DNA of 8,476 nt from SpSt-28 sp044343155 (GCA_044343155.1 JAVZSS010000029.1:1-8476), one strand, 5' to 3'. Positions 1-5,134 are shown, counted from the first letter of the stretch. Notes: generated from the sequence alone by a model not told the origin. Numbers and translations are program-made.

Positions 1-266
1 TTAAATTTGGAATAGATCAAAGAGGATTCACTTCAAACACTCTAATTAATAAAAATGCAGTTAAAGGAGTAAAGCTACCCAAAGTTAAAAGATTAGAAGA
101 TATAGTTTTGCAAGAGTATATTAGAAAAAATGGATATGAATGGAAATTCGTCTTAGCTTTTTGTAAACATATGAAATCTGAAAAAAGGGTAATTAAAGAA
201 GCATTGAGGGATTTAAAAAATTTAATAAAAGAAAAAGGTTTTATTGAAGCAATTCTTAGAATTTAG
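1..266 (+). CDS. 3' end of an unidentified gene (partial)
   Basis: The frame is open from the left edge (first full codon at position 3) to TAG at 264-266, giving 87 C-terminal residues. I do not recognise the family. The first 30 residues are loop-like and basic, with a KGVKLPKVKR stretch. From about residue 31 onward the sequence looks helical and alternates charged and hydrophobic residues (LEDIVLQEYIRKNGYEW, then RVIKEALRDLKNLIKEKG), which could be a small helical or winged-helix C-terminal domain. That is only an impression. A- and T-ending codons and Lys/Ile richness match the neighbouring genes, so it is probably a real gene. Its stop lies 9 bp before the 3' end of the oppositely oriented tRNA-Pro. 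The function cannot be inferred from what is visible. Confidence 0.6.
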   Translation, partial: KFGIDQRGFTSNTLINKNAVKGVKLPKVKRLEDIVLQEYIRKNGYEWKFVLAFCKHMKSEKRVIKEALRDLKNLIKEKGFIEAILRI

Positions 267-275
267 TTATAATTT

Positions 276-351
276 TGGGGCCGCTGGGATTTGAACCCAG
301 GACCTCGGGTACCCGAAACCCGCGTGCTAGACCAAGCTACACTACGGCCCC
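276..351 (-). tRNA. tRNA-Pro (anticodon CGG)
   Basis: The minus strand folds as a complete cloverleaf of 76 nt. The acceptor stem GGGGCCG pairs with CGGCCCC, followed by discriminator A73. Positions 8-9 are TA and the D stem is GTGT/GCAC with one wobble. The anticodon stem is CGGGT/ACCCG around the loop TTCGGGT, giving anticodon CGG followed by G37, as expected for proline tRNAs. The T arm is CTGGG-TTCAAAT-CCCAG. CCA is not encoded and there is no intron. It reads CCG codons. It converges on the partial gene to its left, with only 9 bp between them. Confidence 0.95.
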
Positions 352-371
352 ATAAAAAAATTTGTTTGAAA

Positions 372-388
372 TTTTAACATTTTTTAAA
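372..388. promoter_or_regulatory. Candidate overlapping TATA-like boxes for tRNA-Pro (-) and the YgjP-like gene (+)
   Basis: In the 57-bp divergent spacer, TTTAAA at 383-388 lies about 24 bp before the ATG at 409 on the plus strand. TTAAAA (372-377 on the minus strand) lies about 24 bp before the tRNA-Pro 5' end. These spacings suit archaeal TATA boxes with start sites at or near the gene starts. The whole spacer is A+T-rich, so the box assignments are tentative. Confidence 0.3.
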
Positions 389-408
389 AGATAAAATAAA
401 AAAATAGA

Positions 409-1086
409 ATGAGTTTTAATAAAAAGTTTTCTAATTGCTTAAGAATTGTAGAAAAAATTGAAGATAGAGAAATAACATGTTTTGTTTTTAGAAAAAATGT
501 AAAATACACAAGATTAGAGTTTAGAGAAAATTGTTTACACTTGATAGTTCCGTATTGGTTTTTTGATTTTAGAAAAATAATTGAGAAAAAAAGAAAGTGG
601 ATTTTGAAAAAAATAGAAATGATTGAAAAATATTTAGATGATGAAAAAGAAAATCTAGAAAAATTTATTTTATTCGGTAAACCATTTGATTTAAAGGATT
701 TTAACTTTGACCAAAATAATGAAAATACAACAATAAAATTTTTGAAAAATATTCTATTAGAAAAAATAGAAAAAATAGCTAAAGAATATTCTGAAAAATT
801 GGGGGTTAAATATAATAAAATAATAGTAAGAAACCAAAAAACCAAATGGGGCAGTTGTTCTTCTAAGGGAAACTTAAGTTTTAATATTAAGGCGATATCT
901 TTACCAGAAAATTTACTTAGATATTTAGTTTATCATGAAGTTGCTCATTTAATAGAAAAAAATCATGGGAACGGATTTATATCTTTAATTAAAAAAGAAT
1001 TTCCAGACTATGAAATTCTAGAAAAAGAGTTAGAAAAATATTGGATTGTTTTAAATGCTAATATTTGGTGGAAAAAAATTATTTGA
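409..1086 (+). CDS. YgjP-like (DUF45) zinc metallopeptidase
   Basis: This 225-residue protein belongs to the YgjP/DUF45 family of presumed zinc metallopeptidases related to SprT- and WSS-type domains; the physiological substrate is generally unknown. The family diagnostics are visible. TKWGSCSSKGNLSFN (about 145-159) is the typical WGSC block. HEVAH (176-180) followed by H186 in HEVAHLIEKNH supplies the HExxH...H zinc ligands and the catalytic Glu177. The N-terminal 90 residues are a divergent beta-rich and basic region (RKIIEKKRKWILKK) also seen in the family. There is no signal peptide, so it is cytoplasmic. Length is normal. The ATG at 409 has no Shine-Dalgarno sequence, and a TATA-like box about 24 bp upstream suggests a leaderless mRNA. 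It ends immediately against the convergent trmI stop codon. The family call is firm; the biological role is open. Confidence 0.88.
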   Translation: MSFNKKFSNCLRIVEKIEDREITCFVFRKNVKYTRLEFRENCLHLIVPYWFFDFRKIIEKKRKWILKKIEMIEKYLDDEKENLEKFILFGKPFDLKDFNFDQNNENTTIKFLKNILLEKIEKIAKEYSEKLGVKYNKIIVRNQKTKWGSCSSKGNLSFNIKAISLPENLLRYLVYHEVAHLIEKNHGNGFISLIKKEFPDYEILEKELEKYWIVLNANIWWKKII

Positions 1087-1809
1087 TTATTCAGAAAATT
1101 TTCTTGCTATTGTTAAAAAGCCAGTATGTATAATGCCCTTAGTTTTCGGTCTAAGTGTTTTTTCATATTGCCATTCTCTAACAATATTTTCAAAAATATT
1201 TATGCTATATTTTTTAATTTTTGAGAGAGCTCTTACATTTTTTAGCAAATGATTAACTGTAGGAGAATAAATTACTATAAAACCACCAACTAAGATTTTA
1301 CTATCTATAAATTTTAAAATTTTATCAGAATTTTCAAAATCGAGTAAAGCCAAATTAAAATTCTTTTCTTTACATTTTCTAACATCTCCAAAAATTAAAA
1401 CAATATTATCGAGTTCGCAAAATTCAAAATTTTCTTTTGCAATTTTGTAAAATCTTTCATCTTTTTCGTAAGTATAAACTTTACCTTTTGTTAAAAAGTT
1501 TGCCAAAAATATAGAAGAAAAACCACTTCCAGTACCAGCATCTAAAACTTTCCAATTTGGTTTTAAACCAGTAAAAGCTATTATTAATGCAATATCTTTT
1601 GGAAGAATTACTTGAGCACCCCTCTTTAAATTTTCAATTATATCTATCAAATTTGGTTCAACAACAAAAAATTCTTTTCCTAGGTGAGACTTAATTTTTT
1701 TCCCTAATTTTGCTTTAGAAGTATCTATTATTCCAAAATGAGTAGAAATTTTCTTTCCAATTTCAGCTAAAATTTTTGTTTCTTTATTTATTAAAACTAC
1801 TTTTTTCAT
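1087..1809 (-). CDS. trmI: tRNA (adenine-N1) methyltransferase, TrmI type
   Basis: The product (240 aa) is an S-adenosylmethionine-dependent methyltransferase of the archaeal TrmI family, which forms N1-methyladenosine at positions 57 and/or 58 of the tRNA T loop. The N-terminal region carries the family block GAQVILPKDIALI (about 64-76), a small beta domain precedes it, and the Rossmann-fold motif VLDAGTGSG sits at 88-96. The acidic ribose-binding position is E115 in YTYEKD. LLDFEN (155-160) replaces the usual LDLPEP-type motif and supplies the likely catalytic D157. The C-terminal REWQYEKTLRPKT (211-223) and HTGFL (228-232) match the family tail. It lies 23 bp downstream of htpX on the same strand and is probably co-transcribed. 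Its stop codon abuts the YgjP-like stop with no spacer. A stabilising T-loop m1A modification would suit a thermophile. Confidence 0.9.
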   Translation of the reverse strand: MKKVVLINKETKILAEIGKKISTHFGIIDTSKAKLGKKIKSHLGKEFFVVEPNLIDIIENLKRGAQVILPKDIALIIAFTGLKPNWKVLDAGTGSGFSSIFLANFLTKGKVYTYEKDERFYKIAKENFEFCELDNIVLIFGDVRKCKEKNFNLALLDFENSDKILKFIDSKILVGGFIVIYSPTVNHLLKNVRALSKIKKYSINIFENIVREWQYEKTLRPKTKGIIHTGFLTIARKFSE

Positions 1810-1832
1810 AAAATTTTTTGTTTTACAGTTTT

Positions 1833-2795
1833 TTAATGTTCTGAAATTTCTTTTTCAAGTTTCTTTAAAGCTTCAATTCTTTTATAAGTTAAAGGATGAG
1901 TTGAAAATATTTCCGAAAATCTAATTAATGGGTTTTTCTTTTCCCATTCCATAGCTTCTTTAAGTTCTTTATCACTAATTTCAAAATCTTCATAAGCTTT
2001 ACTTAATACTGCTAATTCTTTTGTTGCAGAGACAGGATCTGCTATGTAGAAAGATCTAACTGCAGAATTTTCGACTCTATCTGTTGAAATACTTAATCCA
2101 TATGTAATTTTTGCTAATGCTCTTGCTAATAAACTTGGCTTTGTGTTTTTACCAGAAAATCTATCTGCATAATACTCTCTTAATCTTGAAAGATACAAAA
2201 CAAGCAAATTTGATATAAAGTAAATTAGAAATGAAATAAATCCAATTAATATTGCAGCTCCAGTTTTTCTTTCATTCCTTTCACTAGAAGGTGCAAATAT
2301 TAAAAATCTTGCTATGAAATAGAAAATTATTGGAATAGCAGAAACAATAGTCATAACAACCATATCTTTATGATTTATGTGACCAATTTCATGAGCTATT
2401 ACAGCTTCAACTTCTTCTTTTGTTAAAGTATTTAATAAACCTCTAGTTATAACTAAATTTGCAGATTTCGGTGTTCTTCCAAAAACAAAAGCATTTGGTG
2501 CACCAATATTAGCTATATAAATTTTTGGAATAGGGGTTTTAGTTTTTTTACACAAATTTTCAACAATATCGTAAATCCATTTCGCTTCACTTCTTTTTAA
2601 TTCTCTCATATTTGTGGTCCACTTAATTATATATGGACTAATATACCATTGAATTATTACCAAAATTATTGCACCGATTACAGGAATATATCCACTTAAA
2701 CCAAAATAATAGCTTACTGCTGCTAGAATTGCAAATAAAAAACCAAATAGCAAAAATATTGTTAAAAACATTGAAAATATGAGTTTCAAAGGCAT
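1833..2795 (-). CDS. htpX: HtpX-family membrane zinc metalloprotease (M48B)
   Basis: This 320-residue membrane protease resembles HtpX, an M48 peptidase that degrades misfolded membrane proteins. Two N-terminal hydrophobic segments (about 7-30 and 37-56) precede the catalytic domain. PKIYIANIGAPNAFVFG (90-106) and the zinc motif HEIGH (135-139) follow. The third ligand is Glu207 in SRLREYYADRF. Two further hydrophobic segments lie at about 144-168 and 178-205. The C-terminal FSTHPLTYKRIEAL (298-310) is the usual HtpX ending. The length is within the normal range. The ATG at 2793-2795 has TTTATAAATA about 25 bp upstream, consistent with a leaderless mRNA; no Shine-Dalgarno is seen. It is transcribed away from nop5 through a 34-bp shared spacer, with trmI 23 bp downstream. 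Confidence 0.93.
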   Translation of the reverse strand: MPLKLIFSMFLTIFLLFGFLFAILAAVSYYFGLSGYIPVIGAIILVIIQWYISPYIIKWTTNMRELKRSEAKWIYDIVENLCKKTKTPIPKIYIANIGAPNAFVFGRTPKSANLVITRGLLNTLTKEEVEAVIAHEIGHINHKDMVVMTIVSAIPIIFYFIARFLIFAPSSERNERKTGAAILIGFISFLIYFISNLLVLYLSRLREYYADRFSGKNTKPSLLARALAKITYGLSISTDRVENSAVRSFYIADPVSATKELAVLSKAYEDFEISDKELKEAMEWEKKNPLIRFSEIFSTHPLTYKRIEALKKLEKEISEH

Positions 2796-2799
2796 TAAC

Positions 2800-2809
2800 T
2801 ATATATTTA
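2800..2809 (+). promoter_or_regulatory. TATA box for nop5-fibrillarin
   Basis: TATATATTTA is centred about 25 bp upstream of the nop5 ATG (2830), again implying a leaderless transcript. Its centre is only 15 bp from the opposing htpX box. Confidence 0.55.
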
Positions 2810-2814
2810 TCAAG

Positions 2815-2824
2815 TATTTATAAA
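2815..2824 (-). promoter_or_regulatory. TATA box for htpX
   Basis: On the minus strand this reads TTTATAAATA, preceded by AAAC. It closely resembles an archaeal TATA box and is centred about 25 bp upstream of the htpX ATG (2795), placing transcription start at or next to the start codon. Confidence 0.6.
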
Positions 2825-2829
2825 GTTTA

Positions 2830-3897
2830 ATGAAAGCATATATAGTTACAACAATAATAGGGGTTTTTGGAGTTTCGGAGGATAATAAAATAATATTTTA
2901 TATTCCTTTTAAAAAAGATGTGCAAGAAGTTGCGAGAAAGTTAAAAGAAGCAGAAATTAAAATAATAGAAGAAGAAAAAGAATTGGAAAATAAGCTTTGG
3001 AAAAGGGGTTATAAAGAATTTATTTATTCTATAAATAAACAAGGGGTCAAATATTTTGAAGAAAATAATAGTGCTGAAAATTTTATTAAAGATAATCTAA
3101 TTCAAATAGCTATAGATAAGAAATTTGTTAAAGATGAGCAAGAATTTTTTGAGTTTTTTAATCAAGTAAACATAGAATTAACTAAAGTTAAAATTAAAAT
3201 TGGAGTAAAAAAGGAAGCAATAATTATTCAAGCTGTTAGAGCTTTAGAAGAATTGGATAAAATTATTAACATTTTTTCTGAAAGATTGAGAGAATGGTAT
3301 GGATTACATTTTCCAGAATTGAATAGAGTTATAACATCTCATGAAAAGTTTGCTAAGCTGGTTGAAAAATATGGAAAAAGGGAAAATTTTGAAGAATATA
3401 GAGATTTAGCAAAAGAAAGTATAGGAATAGAAATTAGTGAAAGGGATGAAAAGATTATGAAAGAATATGCAAGTTTTTTATCTAAACTTTTTACTCTTAG
3501 AGAAAACTTGGAAAAATATGTTAAAGAATCTATGGAAGAAATAGCTCCAAACTTTTCTTATTTAGCTGGCTCCTTATTAGCAGCAAAAATTTTGTCTAGA
3601 GCAGGAAGTTTGGAAAAATTGGCTAAAGCACCAGCTTCTTTAATTCAATTGATTGGGGCAGAAAAAGCTTTGTTTAGATATTTGCACGGAAAAGGTAAAA
3701 GCCCAAAGCATGGTTTAATATATTTACATCCTTATATTCAAAATGCAAAAGAAGAGGATAGAGGTAAAATTGCTAGAGTTTTGGCCAACAAATTGTCATT
3801 AGCAATTAGAATTGATTATTATACTAAGGAAGATAGAAAAGAGCAGCTAAAAAAAGATTTGGATGAAAAGATTAAAGAAATTTTGAAAAAGAAATAA
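2830..3897 (+). CDS. nop5: Nop5 (Nop56/58-like), box C/D sRNP scaffold protein
   Basis: This 355-residue protein is the archaeal Nop5 core protein, which bridges L7Ae-bound box C/D guide RNA and fibrillarin to direct 2'-O-methylation of rRNA and tRNA. The N-terminal domain (about 1-115) is the fibrillarin-binding part and is divergent in sequence. A charged coiled-coil region (about 120-235) contains the family hallmark ERLREWYGLHFPEL (151-164). The Nop domain follows (about 238-335), with AGSLEKLAKAPASLIQLIGA (258-277), EKALFRYL (278-285), KHGLIYLHP (293-301) and RGKIARVLANKL (311-322); these are the K-turn RNA and L7Ae contact segments. The tail is lysine-rich. It is slightly shorter than many archaeal Nop5 proteins. 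The fibrillarin gene starts 2 bp after its stop, which is the classic archaeal operon. No Shine-Dalgarno is present. Confidence 0.96.
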   Translation: MKAYIVTTIIGVFGVSEDNKIIFYIPFKKDVQEVARKLKEAEIKIIEEEKELENKLWKRGYKEFIYSINKQGVKYFEENNSAENFIKDNLIQIAIDKKFVKDEQEFFEFFNQVNIELTKVKIKIGVKKEAIIIQAVRALEELDKIINIFSERLREWYGLHFPELNRVITSHEKFAKLVEKYGKRENFEEYRDLAKESIGIEISERDEKIMKEYASFLSKLFTLRENLEKYVKESMEEIAPNFSYLAGSLLAAKILSRAGSLEKLAKAPASLIQLIGAEKALFRYLHGKGKSPKHGLIYLHPYIQNAKEEDRGKIARVLANKLSLAIRIDYYTKEDRKEQLKKDLDEKIKEILKKK

Positions 3898-3899
3898 TT

Positions 3900-4568
3900 A
3901 TGAGAGTTGAAAAAACAAATTTTGAAGGTATTTATTTAGTTAATGGAAAATTGGCAACTATAAACACTATTCCAGGCTATAAACCTTTTGATGAAGAAGT
4001 TGTTAAAATAGATAATGTTGAATATAGAATTTGGAATCCATATACTTCTAAACCAGCGGCAGCAATTGTTAAGGGTCTTAAGGTTTTTCCTTTGAAAGAA
4101 GGAATGAAAATTCTTTATTTAGGTTTGGCTGCAGGTAAAACAGCAACTTATTTTAGTAACATTATTGGAAATAAAGGAATAATTTTTGGAATAGATATAG
4201 CAGAAAGAGTATTAAAAGATGCATTAGAAGTTGCAAAAAAATATAAAAACATTATTCCAATTTTGGCTGATGCAAGAAAACCAGAAACTTATGAAAAACT
4301 AATAATTGGTAAAGTTGATTTTGTTTATGAGGATGTGGCTTCTGAAGATCAAATTAGTATTTTAATTAAAAATTGTGAAAAGTTTTTAAAACCAAATGGA
4401 TATGCTGCCATAGCAATTAAATCTCAAAGCATTAGCTCTACAGAAGATCCAGAAGTTATTTATAAAAAATGTTTAGACGATCTGGAAAAATATTTTAAAA
4501 TTTTGGATAAAGTTAAATTGGATCCATATGAAAAATATCATTTATTTGTAGTTTTACAAAAATCTTAG
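3900..4568 (+). CDS. flpA: Fibrillarin-like rRNA/tRNA 2'-O-methyltransferase
   Basis: Fibrillarin is the catalytic subunit of box C/D sRNPs and transfers a methyl group from S-adenosylmethionine to the ribose 2'-OH selected by the guide RNA. At 222 residues it is typical of archaeal forms, which lack the eukaryotic GAR domain. Visible motifs are YRIWNPYTSKPAAAI (42-56), the SAM motif YLGLAAGKTATY (73-84), the acidic loop GIDIAERV (97-104), ADARKP (123-128), VYEDVASEDQ (142-151), AIKSQSIS (172-179) and the C-terminal DPYEKYHLFVV (208-218). Motif I differs from the more common GASAGTTPSH pattern, and DVASEDQ replaces the usual DVAQP-type loop, so this is a divergent lineage of the enzyme. It begins 2 bp after nop5, so the two are certainly co-transcribed, and it ends 2 bp before the stop of a convergent tiny ORF. 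Confidence 0.95.
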   Translation: MRVEKTNFEGIYLVNGKLATINTIPGYKPFDEEVVKIDNVEYRIWNPYTSKPAAAIVKGLKVFPLKEGMKILYLGLAAGKTATYFSNIIGNKGIIFGIDIAERVLKDALEVAKKYKNIIPILADARKPETYEKLIIGKVDFVYEDVASEDQISILIKNCEKFLKPNGYAAIAIKSQSISSTEDPEVIYKKCLDDLEKYFKILDKVKLDPYEKYHLFVVLQKS

Positions 4569-4570
4569 GT

Positions 4571-4696
4571 TTATTTTTTTAAACTAATAGGTTTAATAAA
4601 TCCAAAACACTTTCCATCTTTTGTTAGGCTTACATACCATTTCATCACATTTCTATCTTCAATAAGGGAAATCTTAATTTCTTTTATAATTTTCAT
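4571..4696 (-). CDS. Small hypothetical protein (41 aa), second gene of a two-ORF operon
   Basis: ATG at 4696 to TAA at 4571-4573 encodes 41 residues beginning MKIIKEIKISLIEDRNVMKW and ending FGFIKPISLKK. I do not recognise it. Alternating hydrophobic and charged residues (KWYVSLTKDGKCFGFIKPI) suggest a beta hairpin. There is no signal peptide or membrane segment. The case for a real gene is the translation signal: GGAGG ends exactly 7 nt before the ATG, inside the last codons of the upstream 56-aa ORF, whose stop lies 1 nt before this ATG. That coupling would be unlikely by chance. The stop lies 2 bp from the convergent fibrillarin stop. It is probably translated together with the 56-aa protein. 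Confidence 0.6.
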   Translation of the reverse strand: MKIIKEIKISLIEDRNVMKWYVSLTKDGKCFGFIKPISLKK

Positions 4697-4697
4697 T

Positions 4698-4868
4698 TTA
4701 AATCCTCCCAACTATAAATTCATTCAATTTCTTTTGATAAATACTAGTATCAATAATTATTTCATCTTCTAAAAAACTTCCAATTCCCCTAATAAATATT
4801 CTTTTGTTTCCAAAACCATCTATGAATCTAATTATTCTACTTGGAGGACATTTTATTATTTTTTTCAT
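4698..4868 (-). CDS. Small hypothetical protein (56 aa), first gene of a two-ORF operon
   Basis: I choose the ATG at 4868 because GGTGA ends 5 nt upstream, a standard archaeal Shine-Dalgarno core. In-frame TTG and GTG codons at 4880 and 4877 would extend the protein by four residues but would leave no ribosome site. The product starts MKKIIKCPPSRIIRF and ends QKKLNEFIVGRI. It has a probable beta-rich middle (NKRIFIRGIGSF), an acidic strand (EDEIIIDTS) and one cysteine at residue 7. It has no signal peptide or membrane helix. I do not recognise the family. It is followed after 1 nt by the 41-aa ORF, and a TATA box and a 15-bp palindrome lie upstream. Two tiny co-translated genes with an upstream dyad recall toxin-antitoxin or small regulator operons, but nothing in the sequence identifies one. 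Confidence 0.6.
   Translation of the reverse strand: MKKIIKCPPSRIIRFIDGFGNKRIFIRGIGSFLEDEIIIDTSIYQKKLNEFIVGRI
4703..4709 (-). promoter_or_regulatory. Shine-Dalgarno sequence of the 41-aa ORF
   Basis: The minus strand reads GGGAGGA, 7 nt (counted from GGAGG) before the ATG at 4696. It lies inside the end of the preceding ORF (codons GGG AGG ATT TAA). It decides the start of the small gene. Confidence 0.65.
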
Positions 4869-4873
4869 TCTTT

Positions 4874-4878
4874 TCACC
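4874..4878 (-). promoter_or_regulatory. Shine-Dalgarno sequence of the 56-aa ORF
   Basis: GGTGA on the minus strand lies 5 nt before the ATG at 4868. It favours that ATG over the upstream in-frame TTG (4880) and GTG (4877), with which it overlaps. Confidence 0.5.
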
Positions 4879-4896
4879 AATTATATTTTCTACTTT

Positions 4897-4904
4897 CTTA
4901 TATA
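4897..4904 (-). promoter_or_regulatory. TATA box for the small two-ORF operon
   Basis: TATATAAG on the minus strand, preceded by GGGG, is centred about 32 bp upstream of the ATG at 4868. A start site 22-26 bp downstream would give a very short leader just covering the Shine-Dalgarno sequence. Confidence 0.5.
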
Positions 4905-4926
4905 CCCCATTTTTGAAAGAGAGTAG

Positions 4927-4941
4927 TTGTCAATATGACAA
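4927..4941. promoter_or_regulatory. Palindrome TTGTCA-N3-TGACAA, possible operator
   Basis: A perfect 6-bp inverted repeat with a 3-bp ATA centre lies 22 bp upstream of the TATATAAG box of the small operon and 25 bp beyond the 3' end of tRNA-Tyr. Its position upstream of the TATA box would suit an activator or an autoregulatory protein rather than a simple blocking repressor. It is too short for a convincing RNA hairpin terminator and has no adjoining T-run. Confidence 0.35.
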
Positions 4942-4960
4942 ATTTATCTTTAATTTAAAG

Positions 4961-4965
4961 AAAAA
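4961..4965 (-). terminator. Possible T-tract terminator after tRNA-Tyr
   Basis: The minus strand reads TTTTTCTTT directly after the tRNA discriminator base and one C. Archaeal RNA polymerase terminates at T-runs such as this, so it is a plausible tRNA terminator. Confidence 0.35.
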
Positions 4966-4980
4966 GTCCCGCCCCAGGGA

Positions 4981-4994
4981 TTTTCGTGAATCAT
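4981..4994 (-). other. 14-nt T-loop intron (59/60) of tRNA-Tyr
   Basis: The insert reads ATGATTCACGAAAA. T-loop bases TTCG (54-57) pair with CGAA inside the intron, making the 4-bp central helix of a bulge-helix-loop motif. This stacks on the T stem, with the 3-nt bulge AAT on the 3' side. Applying the standard rule of cutting after the second bulge nucleotide gives exactly C59|intron|T60. The excised product restores a normal 7-nt T loop, TTCGACT. There is no inner helix beyond the central one, only a 10-nt loop. Confidence 0.85.
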
Positions 4995-5016
4995 GTCGAA
5001 CCCTGAACCTCCCGGT

Positions 5017-5059
5017 TTCTGAGCGCAGGCTATTCAAGCCATGCTATTATAGCATAGCT
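5017..5059 (-). other. 43-nt canonical-position intron (37/38) of tRNA-Tyr
   Basis: The intron lies between G37 and A38. Loop bases CTGT (32-35) face TCAG in the intron, giving three pairs and a T.T mismatch where a strict bulge-helix-bulge would have four pairs. The 3' bulge AAA is cut after its second A to leave A38. The intron itself contains two hairpins, ATGCTA-TAA-TAGCAT and GGCT-TGAAT-AGCC, and a GAGC/GCTC pairing next to the exon junction. Confidence 0.85.
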
Positions 5060-5118
5060 CTACAGCCGGGCGCTCTACCAGTTGAGCTAGGGCGGGATAT
5101 AATTTATTTTAACTAATC

Positions 5119-5127
5119 TATAAAAAA
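5119..5127 (-). promoter_or_regulatory. TATA box for tRNA-Tyr
   Basis: TTTTTTATA on the minus strand is centred about 26 bp upstream of the mature tRNA 5' end, so transcription would start at or within a couple of bases of position 1. The identical nonamer precedes tRNA-Thr. Confidence 0.5.
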
Positions 5128-5134
5128 TTTTGAT

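Larger units (their letters stand above)
4967..5096 (-). tRNA. tRNA-Tyr (anticodon GTA) with two introns
   Basis: The minus-strand precursor is 130 nt: a 73-nt mature tRNA plus introns of 43 and 14 nt. The acceptor stem CCCGCCC/GGGCGGG with discriminator A73 has the C1:G72 pair that marks archaeal tRNA-Tyr. The D arm is GCTC-AACTGGTA-GAGC. The anticodon stem CCCGG/CCGGG closes the loop CTGTAGA, with GTA at 34-36, once the 37/38 intron (5017-5059) is removed. The T stem is CAGGG/CCCTG. The space between its strands is 21 nt instead of 7 and becomes TTCGACT after removal of a 14-nt insert at 4981-4994. CCA is not encoded. A TATA box lies about 26 bp upstream. Removal needs tRNA splicing endonuclease acting at two sites in one molecule. 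Confidence 0.95.

Noticed and set aside
384..845. Minus-strand 153-codon frame opposite the YgjP-like gene
   Set aside because: It is antisense to a gene with clear family motifs, and its Phe/Ser/Leu-rich content is what A-rich coding DNA gives on the other strand.
1055..1252. Plus-strand 65-codon frame opposite the trmI 3' end
   Set aside because: It overlaps two recognised genes and shows only antisense composition.
3972..4154. Walker A-like GLAAGKT in fibrillarin
   Set aside because: The spacing is GxxxGKT rather than GxxxxGK[TS], and the segment is exactly the SAM-binding motif I of fibrillarin.
5028..5055. Adjacent short palindromes as a CRISPR-like or transposon-end repeat
   Set aside because: They are the two hairpins of the tRNA-Tyr intron; there is no second copy and no direct repeat pattern.
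4841..5116. Plus-strand 91-codon frame across tRNA-Tyr
   Set aside because: It runs antisense through a structured tRNA with introns and through the start of the small operon, and has no recognisable protein features.
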